Under the pieces are notes generated by a model, which saw only the letters and a list, made by a program, of their open reading frames with translations, was not told the origin of the DNA and ran no database searches. Positions 50,746 through 60,350 of a stretch of DNA of 64,000 nucleotides are shown here, in pieces. Numbering within the stretch: the stretch's first letter is position 1; every line of letters starts with the position of its first letter. The position numbers and the translations under genes are program-made. The stretch comes from Pseudobdellovibrionaceae bacterium. Its GTDB lineage: Bacteria > Bdellovibrionota > Bdellovibrionia > Bdellovibrionales > UBA1609. The stretch covers positions 62,001 to 126,000 of the forward strand of contig JAMLIO010000002.1 of the NCBI GenBank assembly GCA_023954155.1. Direction: 5' to 3'.

Positions 50746-53061
50746 TTAGCCAATTTTAGCAAGGGCGAGGCGCTTTTTATTCTTTTCTAAAATGCGTTTG
50801 ATTTTGTGGTTTTTTTGTTCTTGTAAATAGGGATCTTCTTTAAAGATTTGAAAGGCTTTGTCCCTAGCTATGTGTAAGAGGCGGGTGTGAAGGCCTAAGT
50901 TGGCGAATCTAAATAAAGGTAGCCCCGATTGTTTGGCACCTAAAAATTCTCCTGGGCCTCGCATTTCTAGGTCGTATTCAGAAATTTTAAAACCATCTGT
51001 GTTTTCGGCCATGATGTGAGCGCGCTGTTTGGCCACATCAGAAAAAGCGTCCCCAAGGACAAGAAAGCAGTAACTTTGATGTGTGCCACGTCCCACTCGT
51101 CCCCGCAGTTGGTGCAGTTGGGATAAACCAAAGCGTTCGCAGTTTTCAATGATCATGACATTGGCGTTAGGTACATCCACTCCGACTTCAATCACGGTGG
51201 TGGAGACTAAGATATGTAAATTACCATTTTTAAACTCACTCATGACCTCGTCTTTTTCGCCTGACTTCATACGGCCGTGCAGTAGTCCCACTTTAAAATC
51301 AGGGAAAGTTTGTCTGATTTTGTCATACTCTTCAGTAGCATTTTTAAGGTCTAGAGTTTCACTCTCTTCAATCAAAGGGTAAACAATATAAGCCTGTTGT
51401 CCCTTCTGCAATTGGGTGTGCATGAACTCCAAGGCTTTCCTTTTTTCTTTCGGGTAAAAGACTTGAGTTTGTATGGGAGAGCGTCCAGGAGGAAGTTCGT
51501 CAATCACGCTCACATCAAGATCGCCGTAAACGCTCATGGCTAAAGTTCTGGGGATGGGTGTGGCTGTCATGACTAAAAAGTGAGGGGCGCCACCTTTGGT
51601 TTTTAACTTTTGTCGTTGATTCACCCCGAATCTGTGCTGTTCATCAATGATAACCAGACCTAAATTTACAAACTGCACCTGATCTTCGATCAGGGCGTGG
51701 GTTCCAATGCAAATATCAATATCACCTTGAGCAAGTAGATCTAGAACTTCTTGCTTTTCTGAAGCTTTCATCGATCCTGTTAAAAATCCAATGCGAACAC
51801 CAAGAGGACTTAAATAGGTCTGTGCATTTTTGTAGTGCTGTTCTGCTAAAATTTCTGTAGGGGCCATAAAGGCCACTTGATATCCATTGTCTATGGCATG
51901 GAGGGCCGAGGCCAAAGCCACTAAAGTTTTTCCGCACCCCACATCTCCTTGTACCAGCCTGTGCATGGGAGAATCTTGGCGCAAGTCTTCTAGGATTTCT
52001 GCAAGTGCTCTTTTTTGTGCTCCCGTGTAGGAAAAACTTAAACTGTTTTCTAATTCTTGCATACGCAAAGACTGGATAGGCATAGCAAGGCCTTGCTCTT
52101 TTTGACGATGCAATTTTTTGTAGGCACAAAGCACTTCCATTTCAAAAAGTTCATCAAAGGCCAGACGGTAGTGAAAAGGGGTTTTGCCCTCGCTGTAATT
52201 AAATGTCTCTTTAAGCTCAGGGTAGTGAATCTTCTGTAAGGACTCTTTACGAGAGGGAAGTTTGAACTCCTGAATGATCCATTCAGGCAAGGGATCGTAA
52301 CTTAAAAGTTTTTCTGTTTGGCTTTTGGTATCTTTTTCTGCCAGGCTCAAATTTTGAAAAGCCATATCAATCAATGTGCGAATCTTTTTTTGCGAAAGCC
52401 CTTCGGTTTCAGAATAGACGGGAACAAGAGCATTCTCTCTTTGTTCTTGCTCTTGATCCTGTGTCAGTCCTTTTGTTTGGCCCTGCACTTGATCGCGATG
52501 CTGATTTTGCCCTTGCACTTGATTGAGGTCTTGTTTCTTTGCTTGATGGCCATTCTGATTGCGCCCTAGCACTTGATCAAACTTTTGATTTTGAGCCAGA
52601 CTTCGCGTTTGATCTTGAGTGGCTACAGAGGGAGTGTTTTGTACTTTAATGATCTCTACTTCTGGGTGATGAAATTCCTTTTTGCCGCCATAGTAAGTGA
52701 CAGTACCCGTAACATAAACCTCCATGTGAGGTTCAAAGTTATTGAGATATCCACGGAAAGGGAGGCGAAAAAATTTACAGACAATGCTACCTGTTTCATC
52801 AAAGATCAAAATCTCAGAGATCTGACGACGCCCACCACGAACTGCAAATTGCCGCGTTTTTAAAACTTTGGCTTTAATTTTAACGGTGTCTCCTGCTTCT
52901 AGAGTGGCGATCTTTCTATTGAGTCTCTGGTCTTCGTAAGCACGTGGTACAAACTCCACAAGATCATTGATATTATAAATCCCTTTTCTTTTTAGACGTT
53001 CCCCCAAAGCAGGGCCCACGCCTTTTAAGAACTGTATGGGAGTCTCTAAATCAATGGACAT
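50746..53061 (-). CDS. recG: ATP-dependent DNA helicase RecG
   Basis: About 771 residues. I start at the ATG at 53061 (GAGGTG upstream). RecG remodels stalled replication forks and Holliday junctions. The N-terminal wedge/OB part (about 1-140) contains LKGVGPALGERL; the helicase part has GDVGCGKT (motif I), IIDEQHRFGV (motif II), MTATPIPRT (III) and LRGRVGRGTHQSYCFL (VI). Residues about 142-200 are an extra Gln/Asn-rich stretch (52462-52638) between wedge and helicase domains, not normal for RecG. The element at 50536 lies just behind its stop. Confidence 0.95.
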   Translation of the reverse strand: MSIDLETPIQFLKGVGPALGERLKRKGIYNINDLVEFVPRAYEDQRLNRKIATLEAGDTVKIKAKVLKTRQFAVRGGRRQISEILIFDETGSIVCKFFRLPFRGYLNNFEPHMEVYVTGTVTYYGGKKEFHHPEVEIIKVQNTPSVATQDQTRSLAQNQKFDQVLGRNQNGHQAKKQDLNQVQGQNQHRDQVQGQTKGLTQDQEQEQRENALVPVYSETEGLSQKKIRTLIDMAFQNLSLAEKDTKSQTEKLLSYDPLPEWIIQEFKLPSRKESLQKIHYPELKETFNYSEGKTPFHYRLAFDELFEMEVLCAYKKLHRQKEQGLAMPIQSLRMQELENSLSFSYTGAQKRALAEILEDLRQDSPMHRLVQGDVGCGKTLVALASALHAIDNGYQVAFMAPTEILAEQHYKNAQTYLSPLGVRIGFLTGSMKASEKQEVLDLLAQGDIDICIGTHALIEDQVQFVNLGLVIIDEQHRFGVNQRQKLKTKGGAPHFLVMTATPIPRTLAMSVYGDLDVSVIDELPPGRSPIQTQVFYPKEKRKALEFMHTQLQKGQQAYIVYPLIEESETLDLKNATEEYDKIRQTFPDFKVGLLHGRMKSGEKDEVMSEFKNGNLHILVSTTVIEVGVDVPNANVMIIENCERFGLSQLHQLRGRVGRGTHQSYCFLVLGDAFSDVAKQRAHIMAENTDGFKISEYDLEMRGPGEFLGAKQSGLPLFRFANLGLHTRLLHIARDKAFQIFKEDPYLQEQKNHKIKRILEKNKKRLALAKIG

Positions 53062-53398
53062 GAAGGTCACCTCGTTGTGGAGACCAATAACAATCTGTAC
53101 GGGTCTACCCATTAAAACCCCCTTAGCCTACTATAAATTTGCAAAGAAGACACGATCAGAGTTCTGACAGTGGCGGTGCACCTGAGTGAGGAACGGCCTG
53201 AATGCCAAAGCGTGTCGAAGGTTTTGTGCTTAGAGGCCGTTCTGGCATGAAGTCGTGAATGGCGAGCCTTGCCGCAGCTTTTATAACTCTTATCATTTTG
53301 CTTGAAGACATGCACAGCTCATATTTGTATCTTCAAGGCAGGTGGAGTATGCTGCGCCCTTAAAAGACTAAAATTTTAAAACAAAAGGGGAAGGCTGC
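53062..53398. other. Divergent intergenic region (recG / symporter) with two inverted repeats
   Basis: This 337-bp gap holds GAACGGCCT (53191-53199) / AGGCCGTTC (53234-53242), a 9-bp perfect inverted repeat with a 34-nt loop, and CTTGAAGA (53301-53308) / TCTTCAAG (53330-53337) close to the symporter start. Short frames here (for example 53112-53315, minus) have no ribosome site and I do not consider them genes. The repeats may be regulatory sites or hairpins. Confidence 0.4.
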
Positions 53399-54817
53399 AT
53401 GTCGGATTCAGAGCAGGCCGTAGGGGCTCTAGATGTTTTTGTTACCAATCTTAATGCAACAATAGAATGGTTGGTGGGGTATGTTTGGAGCACGCCCACG
53501 ATTTTAACTCTTCTTGGAGTTGGAGCGTTGTATACTATTGGTCTTGGCTTCATTCAGATTCGTGGTGCCAAACATGCTATCAAAATTTTAAGAGGAAAAT
53601 ACTCTACACCTGAAGCGGAAGGACAGATTTCCCACTTTGAAGCTCTCACTACAGCGCTGTCATCCACTGTGGGCTTAGGCAATATTGCGGGGGTGGCAGT
53701 GGCCATTTCTTATGGTGGGCCAGGAGCTACGTTTTGGATGCTTTTAGCTGGAATGCTAGGGATGGCCACCAAATATGCTGAGGCCACCTTAGCACTTAAA
53801 TACAGAATTATTGATGAAACAGGTGTCGCGCGTGGCGGTCCCATGTATTACATCACTAATGGTTTGGGACCAAAGTGGAAACCTATGGCTATCTTTTTTG
53901 CTGTGGCCACGGCCATTGGAACATTTGGTGGTCCTAATATGTTTCAAAGTAACCAAGTGGCGTCGATTCTTAACGAAAGTTTTTCCATCAATATTCATCT
54001 TACAGGAATCGTCCTAGCGGTCATGACAGGTGCTGTGATCTTAGGGGGTATCCAACGTATTGGTAAAGTCACATCTAAACTTGTTCCATTTATGGTTGTG
54101 ATCTACTTGGGTGGAGCCTTTTTAGTGATTCTTTTAAATCTTAAGGAAATCCCTGGGGTACTGATGATGGTGCTTGACCATGCTTTTAATGGTACGGCTG
54201 CGGTAGGGGCCTTCCAAGGGGTTGTGGTTAAAGAGGTGATCATTGCTGGGATGAGAAGAGCAGTGTTTTCTAATGAAGCGGGAATGGGAACTTCGGCTAT
54301 GGCCCACTCTGCGGCTGCAACTAAAGAACCTATTCGTGAAGGAACGGTGGCTTTGTTAGAGCCCTTTGTAGATACGATGATCTGTTTTTGTTCGACCGCT
54401 ATGGTGATCTTGATCTCTGGAGTATGGAAAGATGGCGGCAATGGAGTGGTTCTTACGGCCAAAGCCTTTGATGCCGCAGTTCCTATTCCTGGATTTGGTC
54501 AATACTTGGTTCCGCTTGTTGTTTTGTTATTTGGTTATTCCACACTTTTAAGTTGGTCTTATTATGGTGAGGTGGCTTTAAATTACCTCATAGGTAATAA
54601 AAGTATATTTTACTACCGCGTTTTATTTTGTATCTGCATTTACATCGGAGCCATCTGGAGTTTGGATCCCATCATTGCCTTTTCAGACTTGTTATTTGGT
54701 CTGATGGTGATTCCAAATTTGATTGCCTTATTGCTTCTGTTTAAAGATGTGAAAAAAGACACCATCTCCTACTACGATCGCCTAGCGGCGGGCGAGTTTG
54801 AGAAGGTGAAATCTTAA
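53399..54817 (+). CDS. AGCS-family sodium:alanine symporter
   Basis: A 472-residue inner-membrane transporter with many hydrophobic helices. The signatures GxHFEALTTALSSTVGLGNIAGVAVAI, GGPGATFWMLLAGMLGMATKYAEATLALKYR and GGPMYYI match the sodium:alanine/glycine symporter (AlsT/AgcS) family, as do FSNEAGMGTSAMAHSAA and LSWSYYGE. It imports amino acids with sodium. A ribosome site (AAGGGGAAGG) precedes the ATG. It converges on lysS with a hairpin between. Confidence 0.92.
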   Translation: MSDSEQAVGALDVFVTNLNATIEWLVGYVWSTPTILTLLGVGALYTIGLGFIQIRGAKHAIKILRGKYSTPEAEGQISHFEALTTALSSTVGLGNIAGVAVAISYGGPGATFWMLLAGMLGMATKYAEATLALKYRIIDETGVARGGPMYYITNGLGPKWKPMAIFFAVATAIGTFGGPNMFQSNQVASILNESFSINIHLTGIVLAVMTGAVILGGIQRIGKVTSKLVPFMVVIYLGGAFLVILLNLKEIPGVLMMVLDHAFNGTAAVGAFQGVVVKEVIIAGMRRAVFSNEAGMGTSAMAHSAAATKEPIREGTVALLEPFVDTMICFCSTAMVILISGVWKDGGNGVVLTAKAFDAAVPIPGFGQYLVPLVVLLFGYSTLLSWSYYGEVALNYLIGNKSIFYYRVLFCICIYIGAIWSLDPIIAFSDLLFGLMVIPNLIALLLLFKDVKKDTISYYDRLAAGEFEKVKS

Positions 54818-54902
54818 GTCAAAGTGCAAGAACTGTAAATAAACTCTAAGATTTGAGTGCATAGAAGAAAAACTCTGGTTTTACAAATTAAAATCTTGCA
54901 AA

Positions 54903-54924
54903 ACGGGCTCTATAAGAGCCCCGT
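54903..54924 (-). terminator. Terminator-like hairpin between convergent symporter and lysS
   Basis: ACGGGCTC (54903-54910) pairs with GAGCCCCGT (54916-54924), with one bulged C and a TATAA loop. On the minus strand it is followed by TTTTGC, so it fits best as the end of the lysS transcript. Confidence 0.55.
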
Positions 54925-54951
54925 ATAAATCTGTAAGGTAATAGTTCGATT

Positions 54952-56430
54952 TTATCCTCTAGGTTTCATCGTAGGGAAAAACAGAATATCGCGGATAGAA
55001 TGTTGGTTGGTTAAAAGCATCACGATACGCTCAATACCAATCCCTACACCACCAGTGGGGGGCATGCCCACATCAATGGCATTTAAGAAGTCTTCATCCA
55101 TAGGCTGAGCCTCTTCGTCCACTACACGTTGAGCCTCTTGCTCTTTTAAGCGGGCTCTTTGATCTTCGGGATCGTTAAGCTCTGTATACGAATTCCCAAT
55201 TTCCATCCCTGCGCAAATAGGTTCAAATCTTTCCACCAACCCAGGTTTTGAGCGGTGGGATTTAGTCAATGGAGATATCTCAACAGGGAAATCCGTAATA
55301 AATGTAGGCTGAACAATTTTAGGTTCCACGGTGTGGTCAAAAAGTTCCATGATCAGATGTCCTTTAGAAGGAACATCTTTAGCGTCAAACTTAGGATCAT
55401 ACTTTTTGATCTCAGCAATAATGTCTTCTGCAGGAGCGCTTTCTACATCAAAGTCGCCATATTTTTTAATGGCATCATAAACGCTAATTCTTTCCCACGG
55501 AGGAGTAAAATCTAACTCTTTATCTTGATATACGACTTTTGTGCTGCCTGTGACTTCTTTAGCCACAAAAGCAATGACCTCTTCAAATTGCTTCATTTGA
55601 TCAATGTAATCTGTGTAAGCTTCGTAATATTCAAGCATGGTGAACTCAGGGTTATGGGATCTATCAATGCCTTCGTTTCTAAAGTTCTTACCAATCTCAT
55701 AGACCTTTTCAAATCCACCCACGATGAGTCGTTTTAAATACAGCTCTGGGCTGATCTTTAAGAACAGCTTCATGTCTAAAGCTCTATGGTGAGTAGAGAA
55801 AGGATAAGCTGCGGCCCCTCCGTAGATGGGCTGCAATACGGGGGTCTCTACTTCTAAAAATCCTTTGTTATCCAGATAAGTTCTAAAGGCGCGGATGATC
55901 TTTGAGCGGGCCTCAAACACGTTGCGCGTTTCGGGACTCATAATTAAATCTAAGTATCTTTGTCTGTATTTGATCTCTACATCGGCTACACCATGATATT
56001 TTTCTGGTAGTGGTTCTAAGGTTTTACATAAAATTTGTAGGTCTTTAACGTGTAAAGACATTTCGCCTTTACGGGTTTTAAACATATAGCCTTCCACACC
56101 AATGATGTCGCCAATGTCCATCAGTTTAAAACTCTTTTGAGCAGTCTCACTTAGCTCAGAAACTTGCACATAGGATTGAAAACTTCCTGTTTGATCTTGC
56201 AGGTTAAAAAAAGCGGCTTTTCCCATTGGACGTTTGGTCATCAAGCGCCCTGCAAGCTTGGCCGTGAGTTCTTCTTTTACATCGCCTGGCTCAAACTCCG
56301 CATCCTTACTTTTAAGGTCCGCAGCATTATGAGTCTTTTTGTAGTTATGCGGAAAGGGATCAATCCCTAAACTGCGAAGTTCCTGAAGTTTTCTTGTTTT
56401 TTCGAGACGAAGTGGATTTTCTTTGCTCAC
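54952..56430 (-). CDS. lysS: Lysyl-tRNA synthetase, class II
   Basis: About 492 residues. I start at the GTG at 56430 (AAGGAAG upstream) because the protein then begins as LysS does (SKENPLRLEKTRKLQELRSLGIDPFP); the frame extends to 56553 without a ribosome site. OB-fold anticodon domain first (about 60-170), then class II motifs: FRNEGIDRSHNPEFTMLEYYEAY (motif 2), and GVGIGIERIVMLLT (motif 3). It charges tRNA-Lys. The aldolase gene lies upstream with a terminator between. Confidence 0.96.
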   Translation of the reverse strand: MSKENPLRLEKTRKLQELRSLGIDPFPHNYKKTHNAADLKSKDAEFEPGDVKEELTAKLAGRLMTKRPMGKAAFFNLQDQTGSFQSYVQVSELSETAQKSFKLMDIGDIIGVEGYMFKTRKGEMSLHVKDLQILCKTLEPLPEKYHGVADVEIKYRQRYLDLIMSPETRNVFEARSKIIRAFRTYLDNKGFLEVETPVLQPIYGGAAAYPFSTHHRALDMKLFLKISPELYLKRLIVGGFEKVYEIGKNFRNEGIDRSHNPEFTMLEYYEAYTDYIDQMKQFEEVIAFVAKEVTGSTKVVYQDKELDFTPPWERISVYDAIKKYGDFDVESAPAEDIIAEIKKYDPKFDAKDVPSKGHLIMELFDHTVEPKIVQPTFITDFPVEISPLTKSHRSKPGLVERFEPICAGMEIGNSYTELNDPEDQRARLKEQEAQRVVDEEAQPMDEDFLNAIDVGMPPTGGVGIGIERIVMLLTNQHSIRDILFFPTMKPRG

Positions 56431-56513
56431 TTTTTCTTCCTTATGTTGGGTTCTTGTGATGACTCCAGCGAGCCATATTTTTAATTTAGTTACCTTTTCT
56501 TTTTTCTGATCAC

Positions 56514-56546
56514 AATAAAAAGGGGTCAAAACACGGTTCTGACCCC
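56514..56546 (-). terminator. Intrinsic terminator after the aldolase gene
   Basis: On the minus strand TGGGGTCA and TGACCCC (arms 56540-56546 and 56522-56528) form a 7-bp stem with an 11-nt loop, followed by a run of T (complement of AAAAA at 56517-56521). It lies 40 nt after the aldolase stop, read on the minus strand. Confidence 0.8.
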
Positions 56547-56585
56547 AGTTCAAAAATTGAAAAATATAATGCTTGGACTTAGGGT

Positions 56586-57509
56586 CTAATTTTTACCAGC
56601 ATAAGTATCCATAATCTTATGCAGAAGTTCAATAGCTTCAGCCTTAGGACGTTGGAAAGCGTTACGCCCCATAATGCTCCCAAAACCACCACCTTGGGCG
56701 ATTTCAGAAATCTCTTTCATCACTTCGTCTGTCCCCTTAGCGTCTCCACCACTAAAGATCACAATGCGTTTGCCGTTAAAAGAGGACTTAATGACGAGCT
56801 TAATACGGTCAGCAAGAGAGGAGATCTTAATTCCGTCACGCTCAATAGCGGTCTTATTTTCTTTTTGTTCAATATAAGCTGAAGGCGGTTTAACTTTGAT
56901 GATGTGGGCTCCAAGTTGGGCCGCAATGTGTGCCGAGTAAGAGATCACATCAATGGCAGTTTCGCCCTCTTTAGACAGCTGCTCCCCGCGAGCATAAGAC
57001 CAGATCACAACGACAAGGCCTGCATCACGAGCCATACGAGAGGCCTCAGCGATCACTTCATACATTTCATGGCGGTTTGCACTTCCTGGGTAAATGGTAA
57101 AACCAATGCCCACACAACCCAGTTGCAAAGCCTCTTGAATGTAAGAGGTCACGGCAGAAATAGGTCCACCTTTGTCGGTGTATAAAACGTCTGAATTGTT
57201 GATCTTTAAGATCAAAGGGATTTCGCCTGCAAAACGTGCGGCCCCCGCTTTTAAGAATCCGTAAGGAGCGGCATAGGCATTACAGCCTGATTCAATAGCA
57301 AGCTCAAAGTGGAAAAAAGGATCATAACCATCGGGGTTTTTTGAGAAAGAACGGATGGGTCCATGTTCAAAACCTTGGTCCACGGGAAGGATCACCATCT
57401 TTCCTGTACCTGCTAGGCGACCATGGTTCATGATGCGAGCTAAATTTGTAAGCACTCCAGCGTTTTCGGTTTCATACCAACTTAAAATTTCTCGAACTCT
57501 TGGTGTCAT
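56586..57509 (-). CDS. fba: Class I fructose-bisphosphate aldolase (DhnA type)
   Basis: About 307 residues; the ATG at 57509 has GGGAG 6 nt upstream and is preferred over the frame start at 57560. It interconverts fructose 1,6-bisphosphate with two trioses. The DhnA-type features are visible: VILPVDQGFEHGP near residue 45, then GIGFTIYPGS, and the Schiff-base lysine region IIKVKPPS; FSGGDAKG and SIMGRNAFQRP bind phosphate. It is divergent from the MFS gene. Confidence 0.93.
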   Translation of the reverse strand: MTPRVREILSWYETENAGVLTNLARIMNHGRLAGTGKMVILPVDQGFEHGPIRSFSKNPDGYDPFFHFELAIESGCNAYAAPYGFLKAGAARFAGEIPLILKINNSDVLYTDKGGPISAVTSYIQEALQLGCVGIGFTIYPGSANRHEMYEVIAEASRMARDAGLVVVIWSYARGEQLSKEGETAIDVISYSAHIAAQLGAHIIKVKPPSAYIEQKENKTAIERDGIKISSLADRIKLVIKSSFNGKRIVIFSGGDAKGTDEVMKEISEIAQGGGFGSIMGRNAFQRPKAEAIELLHKIMDTYAGKN

Positions 57510-57545
57510 CGGATCTCCCTTTGTTTTTACTCTCATGATACATTC

Positions 57546-58793
57546 TTGAATGTGAGTCAATTTTTAATCAGCAGACTAAAACCCTTTTGGTACAGAAACT
57601 TCAGGCTGTTTTACTTTGCCCACATTTTATCCCTTATTGGTCGCTGGTCTCATGATTTAGCTAGAGCTTGGATCATTTATGAACTGACGGCAAGTGCTGG
57701 GGCAATGGGCAATGTACTCTTAGCGGGAGCCATTCCTGTGCTGCTGTTTATGTTTTATGGCGGAGCCCTAGTTGATCGTGCTGATGTCAGAAAAGTCATG
57801 ATGATCACCCAAAGTATCATGTGTGGTTTAGCCATCATCTTTGCGTTTTGGGTGGAGTTTGGACAGATTCAGCTCTGGCACTTTATTATTTACGCGATCA
57901 TTGAAGGCACTGTAGCGGCTTTTGATGGCCCTACCTTTCAGGCTCTTGTGGTGAGACTGGTTCCCAGGGAGGATTACCAGCAGGCCCTGGCCCTAAATTC
58001 CACAATCTTTCATACGGGACGTGTGCTTGGCCCTTTTATTGCGGGCTCTTTGATGATGATTTATGGCCCAAGTCTGATCTTCTTCTTAGATGCGTGCACT
58101 TATATGGTTTTAGTTTTTACTCTATGGCAATTGGACTGGAGCCCCACGGCTAAAAAAGTATCCGAGGTGGCCAAAAGCTCTACCGAGCAGATCAAAGAGG
58201 GGCTGGTTTATTTTTTCAAAAGCCCTGTGCTTTTGTATCCCATCCTGCAACTGATCTTAGCCATCTGTTTTATATTCCCACTTTTACTTACGGTTTTGCG
58301 CACCTATATCCCGATTAAGTTTGGTCTTGATGCGGGAACCTATGGATGGGTGTTTAGCTTTCCAGCTTTAGGTTCGCTTTTTGGGGCTTTAACTTTTGCG
58401 ATCTGGAAACCCAAAAATCCATTGACCTCCTTGTGGGTGGGGATCCCTGCTATGGTGTTCTTTTTATTTCTCATTCCAAGGGCTAACACCCCTTTTGAGG
58501 CGAGTATGCTGATGGCAGGACAGGGATTTGCCTCTTATCTAGTGATGGCCGCACTGACTGTGTATCTGCATCTTGAAGTTTTAGATGAATACAGGGGGCG
58601 ACTGAGTGCCCTTATTGGGATACTGTTTATGAGCATTGCTCCTCTTATGAGCTTTCCTATTGGGCATTTGTCGGATGTGCTGGGATATGAATTCACGATC
58701 GAGAGCTGTGCGATTTTATTTTTTATTGGCTCTCTGACCCTTAGGATTTTTCATAAAACATCACCAAGGGTCGAAAAGGACACTATTCACTGA
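57546..58793 (+). CDS. Major facilitator superfamily transporter (MFS_3/EntS-like)
   Basis: A 415-residue inner-membrane protein with about 12 helices. The segment FAHILSLIGRWSHDLARAWIIYELTASAGAMG and the loop GALVDRADVRKVMM match the MFS exporter group that includes EntS. A gap around residues 195-215 marks the central loop. Substrate unknown. The start is not secure: TTG at 57546 or GTG at 57552, both without ribosome sites. Its 3' end overlaps by 11 bp the convergent lipoprotein gene. Confidence 0.85.
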   Translation: MNVSQFLISRLKPFWYRNFRLFYFAHILSLIGRWSHDLARAWIIYELTASAGAMGNVLLAGAIPVLLFMFYGGALVDRADVRKVMMITQSIMCGLAIIFAFWVEFGQIQLWHFIIYAIIEGTVAAFDGPTFQALVVRLVPREDYQQALALNSTIFHTGRVLGPFIAGSLMMIYGPSLIFFLDACTYMVLVFTLWQLDWSPTAKKVSEVAKSSTEQIKEGLVYFFKSPVLLYPILQLILAICFIFPLLLTVLRTYIPIKFGLDAGTYGWVFSFPALGSLFGALTFAIWKPKNPLTSLWVGIPAMVFFLFLIPRANTPFEASMLMAGQGFASYLVMAALTVYLHLEVLDEYRGRLSALIGILFMSIAPLMSFPIGHLSDVLGYEFTIESCAILFFIGSLTLRIFHKTSPRVEKDTIH

Positions 58794-60198
58794 TCACAAA
58801 ATTAAATTTACCAGAGATGCTGCCTTTGTCGGTTTGCAGTTCAGAAGTTTGAATTTCAAAATTACTTTTGCGAACCACTTGAAACCACTCTTTGCAGGCT
58901 TGTAACTGGGACACGTCAGACTGGTCTTTAGTTTTTAAAGTCAGAATCACAATGTCGTTATTACTGCTGATCTGGGCAATAGGGCGACAGACTACGGGTG
59001 TGTCAGTACCTAGAATAGCGACATCAAGTTCTTTAATGGGGCTTGAATGTTTTTTGTTGTGCAGTGGACTTCGGCTATCAATCTTGGCTGTGATCTTTAA
59101 TATCGGAAATCGCTGTTCGTTTTGGGGATTTGGAATTTCTGTATACATAGCACCTGTAGAGGTAAAGTAAATCAAATTGAAAGATTCGGGTCGGGTCTCT
59201 TCAGACACATCTGACACTTCTTCGGGGCTTTTAGGTGTCGCATCGCTCGGAGCTGTGGTGTTGGGTGTTTCTGCTTTTGCTGTTTCAGGTGTATCCACTT
59301 TAGCCGTTTCAGCGGGAGTGGTGACAGAACTGTCTGCGGGTTGAGACGGTCTTGGGTCTTCTGTTACGGTGCCTGCTGGACGAGTGACTTCCTCTTTAGT
59401 GGTTCCTAAGTCCGCAGGACGAGGACGTGGGATGGGCACTCGATCTAGTGGAACATCGGCCACAGCATCGGAAACGATAGTCTCAGGTTGATCTTTTTTC
59501 GGTGTTGTAATGGGAACACTGGCCGCCTCACTAGGTCTTTTCACAGGGGGGCGATCTTTACCACCCGTTTCAGGTCTTTGCTGATCAGGACGCACTAAAG
59601 TCGATCCTGTTTGCCCTCCGTAGTTGGGGTGATTAGGACCATAGATATTAGAGTCATTCAAAGTAGGATCGTAGGCGAGCACTCCATCTAGGTACACTTT
59701 GCCGTTTCGAATTTCTAATTTTTCTCCAGGCTTTCTGCACACTCCATGTTCGCAAATCAGTCCGTCATCAAGCTCAGTTTCTGCTGTTTCATAGGCCACG
59801 CGCATCGGCTCGTCATGCAGATCAGGTCTTTCTAAAACCACAGGGCCGTTAGGGGTAAGAATATAAGGCTCGTTATTGGCGTTATAAAAAACTCCAGGAC
59901 TGGGCGAGTAGGGTTGGTTTCCAGTTTGCAAAAGGTCACCTCTATGACAATTTTTGTCTTCAAATTGCCGTAAAATTTGAGGGGCCGCGCAAGGGTGAAG
60001 TTGGGCTTGGTAGCTTAACGCCTGACACATTTCTGCCAAGGTGCTAAAGCGTCCTTTGAACACCGAAGGAGTGCAGTTGCTAACGGTAAAATTATAGCGG
60101 TAACTATTAGATTTTGAAGAGGATTTTGCGGAGTCAGAACCACAGGCACTTAAGGCTAACAGGCCGCTTAATCCAAGCGATAAAATTTTATATCTCAC
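58783..60198 (-). CDS. Lipoprotein of unknown function with a Pro/Thr-rich linker
   Basis: A 471-residue protein starting at GTG (AAGGAG 6 nt upstream) with signal peptide and lipobox (LLALSAC). The N-terminal domain (about 20-165) contains several Cys; then a long Pro/Thr/Glu-rich linker (about 200-345) and a C-terminal domain (about 350-471) with strand-like segments. A surface lipid-anchored protein with a flexible stalk is inferred; no family is recognised. Confidence 0.6.
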   Translation of the reverse strand: MRYKILSLGLSGLLALSACGSDSAKSSSKSNSYRYNFTVSNCTPSVFKGRFSTLAEMCQALSYQAQLHPCAAPQILRQFEDKNCHRGDLLQTGNQPYSPSPGVFYNANNEPYILTPNGPVVLERPDLHDEPMRVAYETAETELDDGLICEHGVCRKPGEKLEIRNGKVYLDGVLAYDPTLNDSNIYGPNHPNYGGQTGSTLVRPDQQRPETGGKDRPPVKRPSEAASVPITTPKKDQPETIVSDAVADVPLDRVPIPRPRPADLGTTKEEVTRPAGTVTEDPRPSQPADSSVTTPAETAKVDTPETAKAETPNTTAPSDATPKSPEEVSDVSEETRPESFNLIYFTSTGAMYTEIPNPQNEQRFPILKITAKIDSRSPLHNKKHSSPIKELDVAILGTDTPVVCRPIAQISSNNDIVILTLKTKDQSDVSQLQACKEWFQVVRKSNFEIQTSELQTDKGSISGKFNFVISE

Positions 60199-60350
60199 GC
60201 CACACTCCTTTTATTTTGGTGTGCTTTTTAGGAAGCTTTCAATGCAGCCTATTCAGCAAGGAGCAGGCCAACTTCAGCTGTTATTGTATTTTTTTCACAT
60301 TGATAATATGTGTCAAAAATGCTAATTTAACCCACTGTCAAGGAGGCGAC

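Noticed and set aside
53112-53315. A 67-codon frame on the minus strand upstream of recG
   Set aside because: Basic, low-quality composition without a ribosome site; it lies over inverted repeats and is probably non-coding.
60114-60350. N-terminal extension of the CarD-like gene
   Set aside because: The extension runs antisense over the divergent lipoprotein gene; the ATG at 60351 has AAGGAGG directly upstream.
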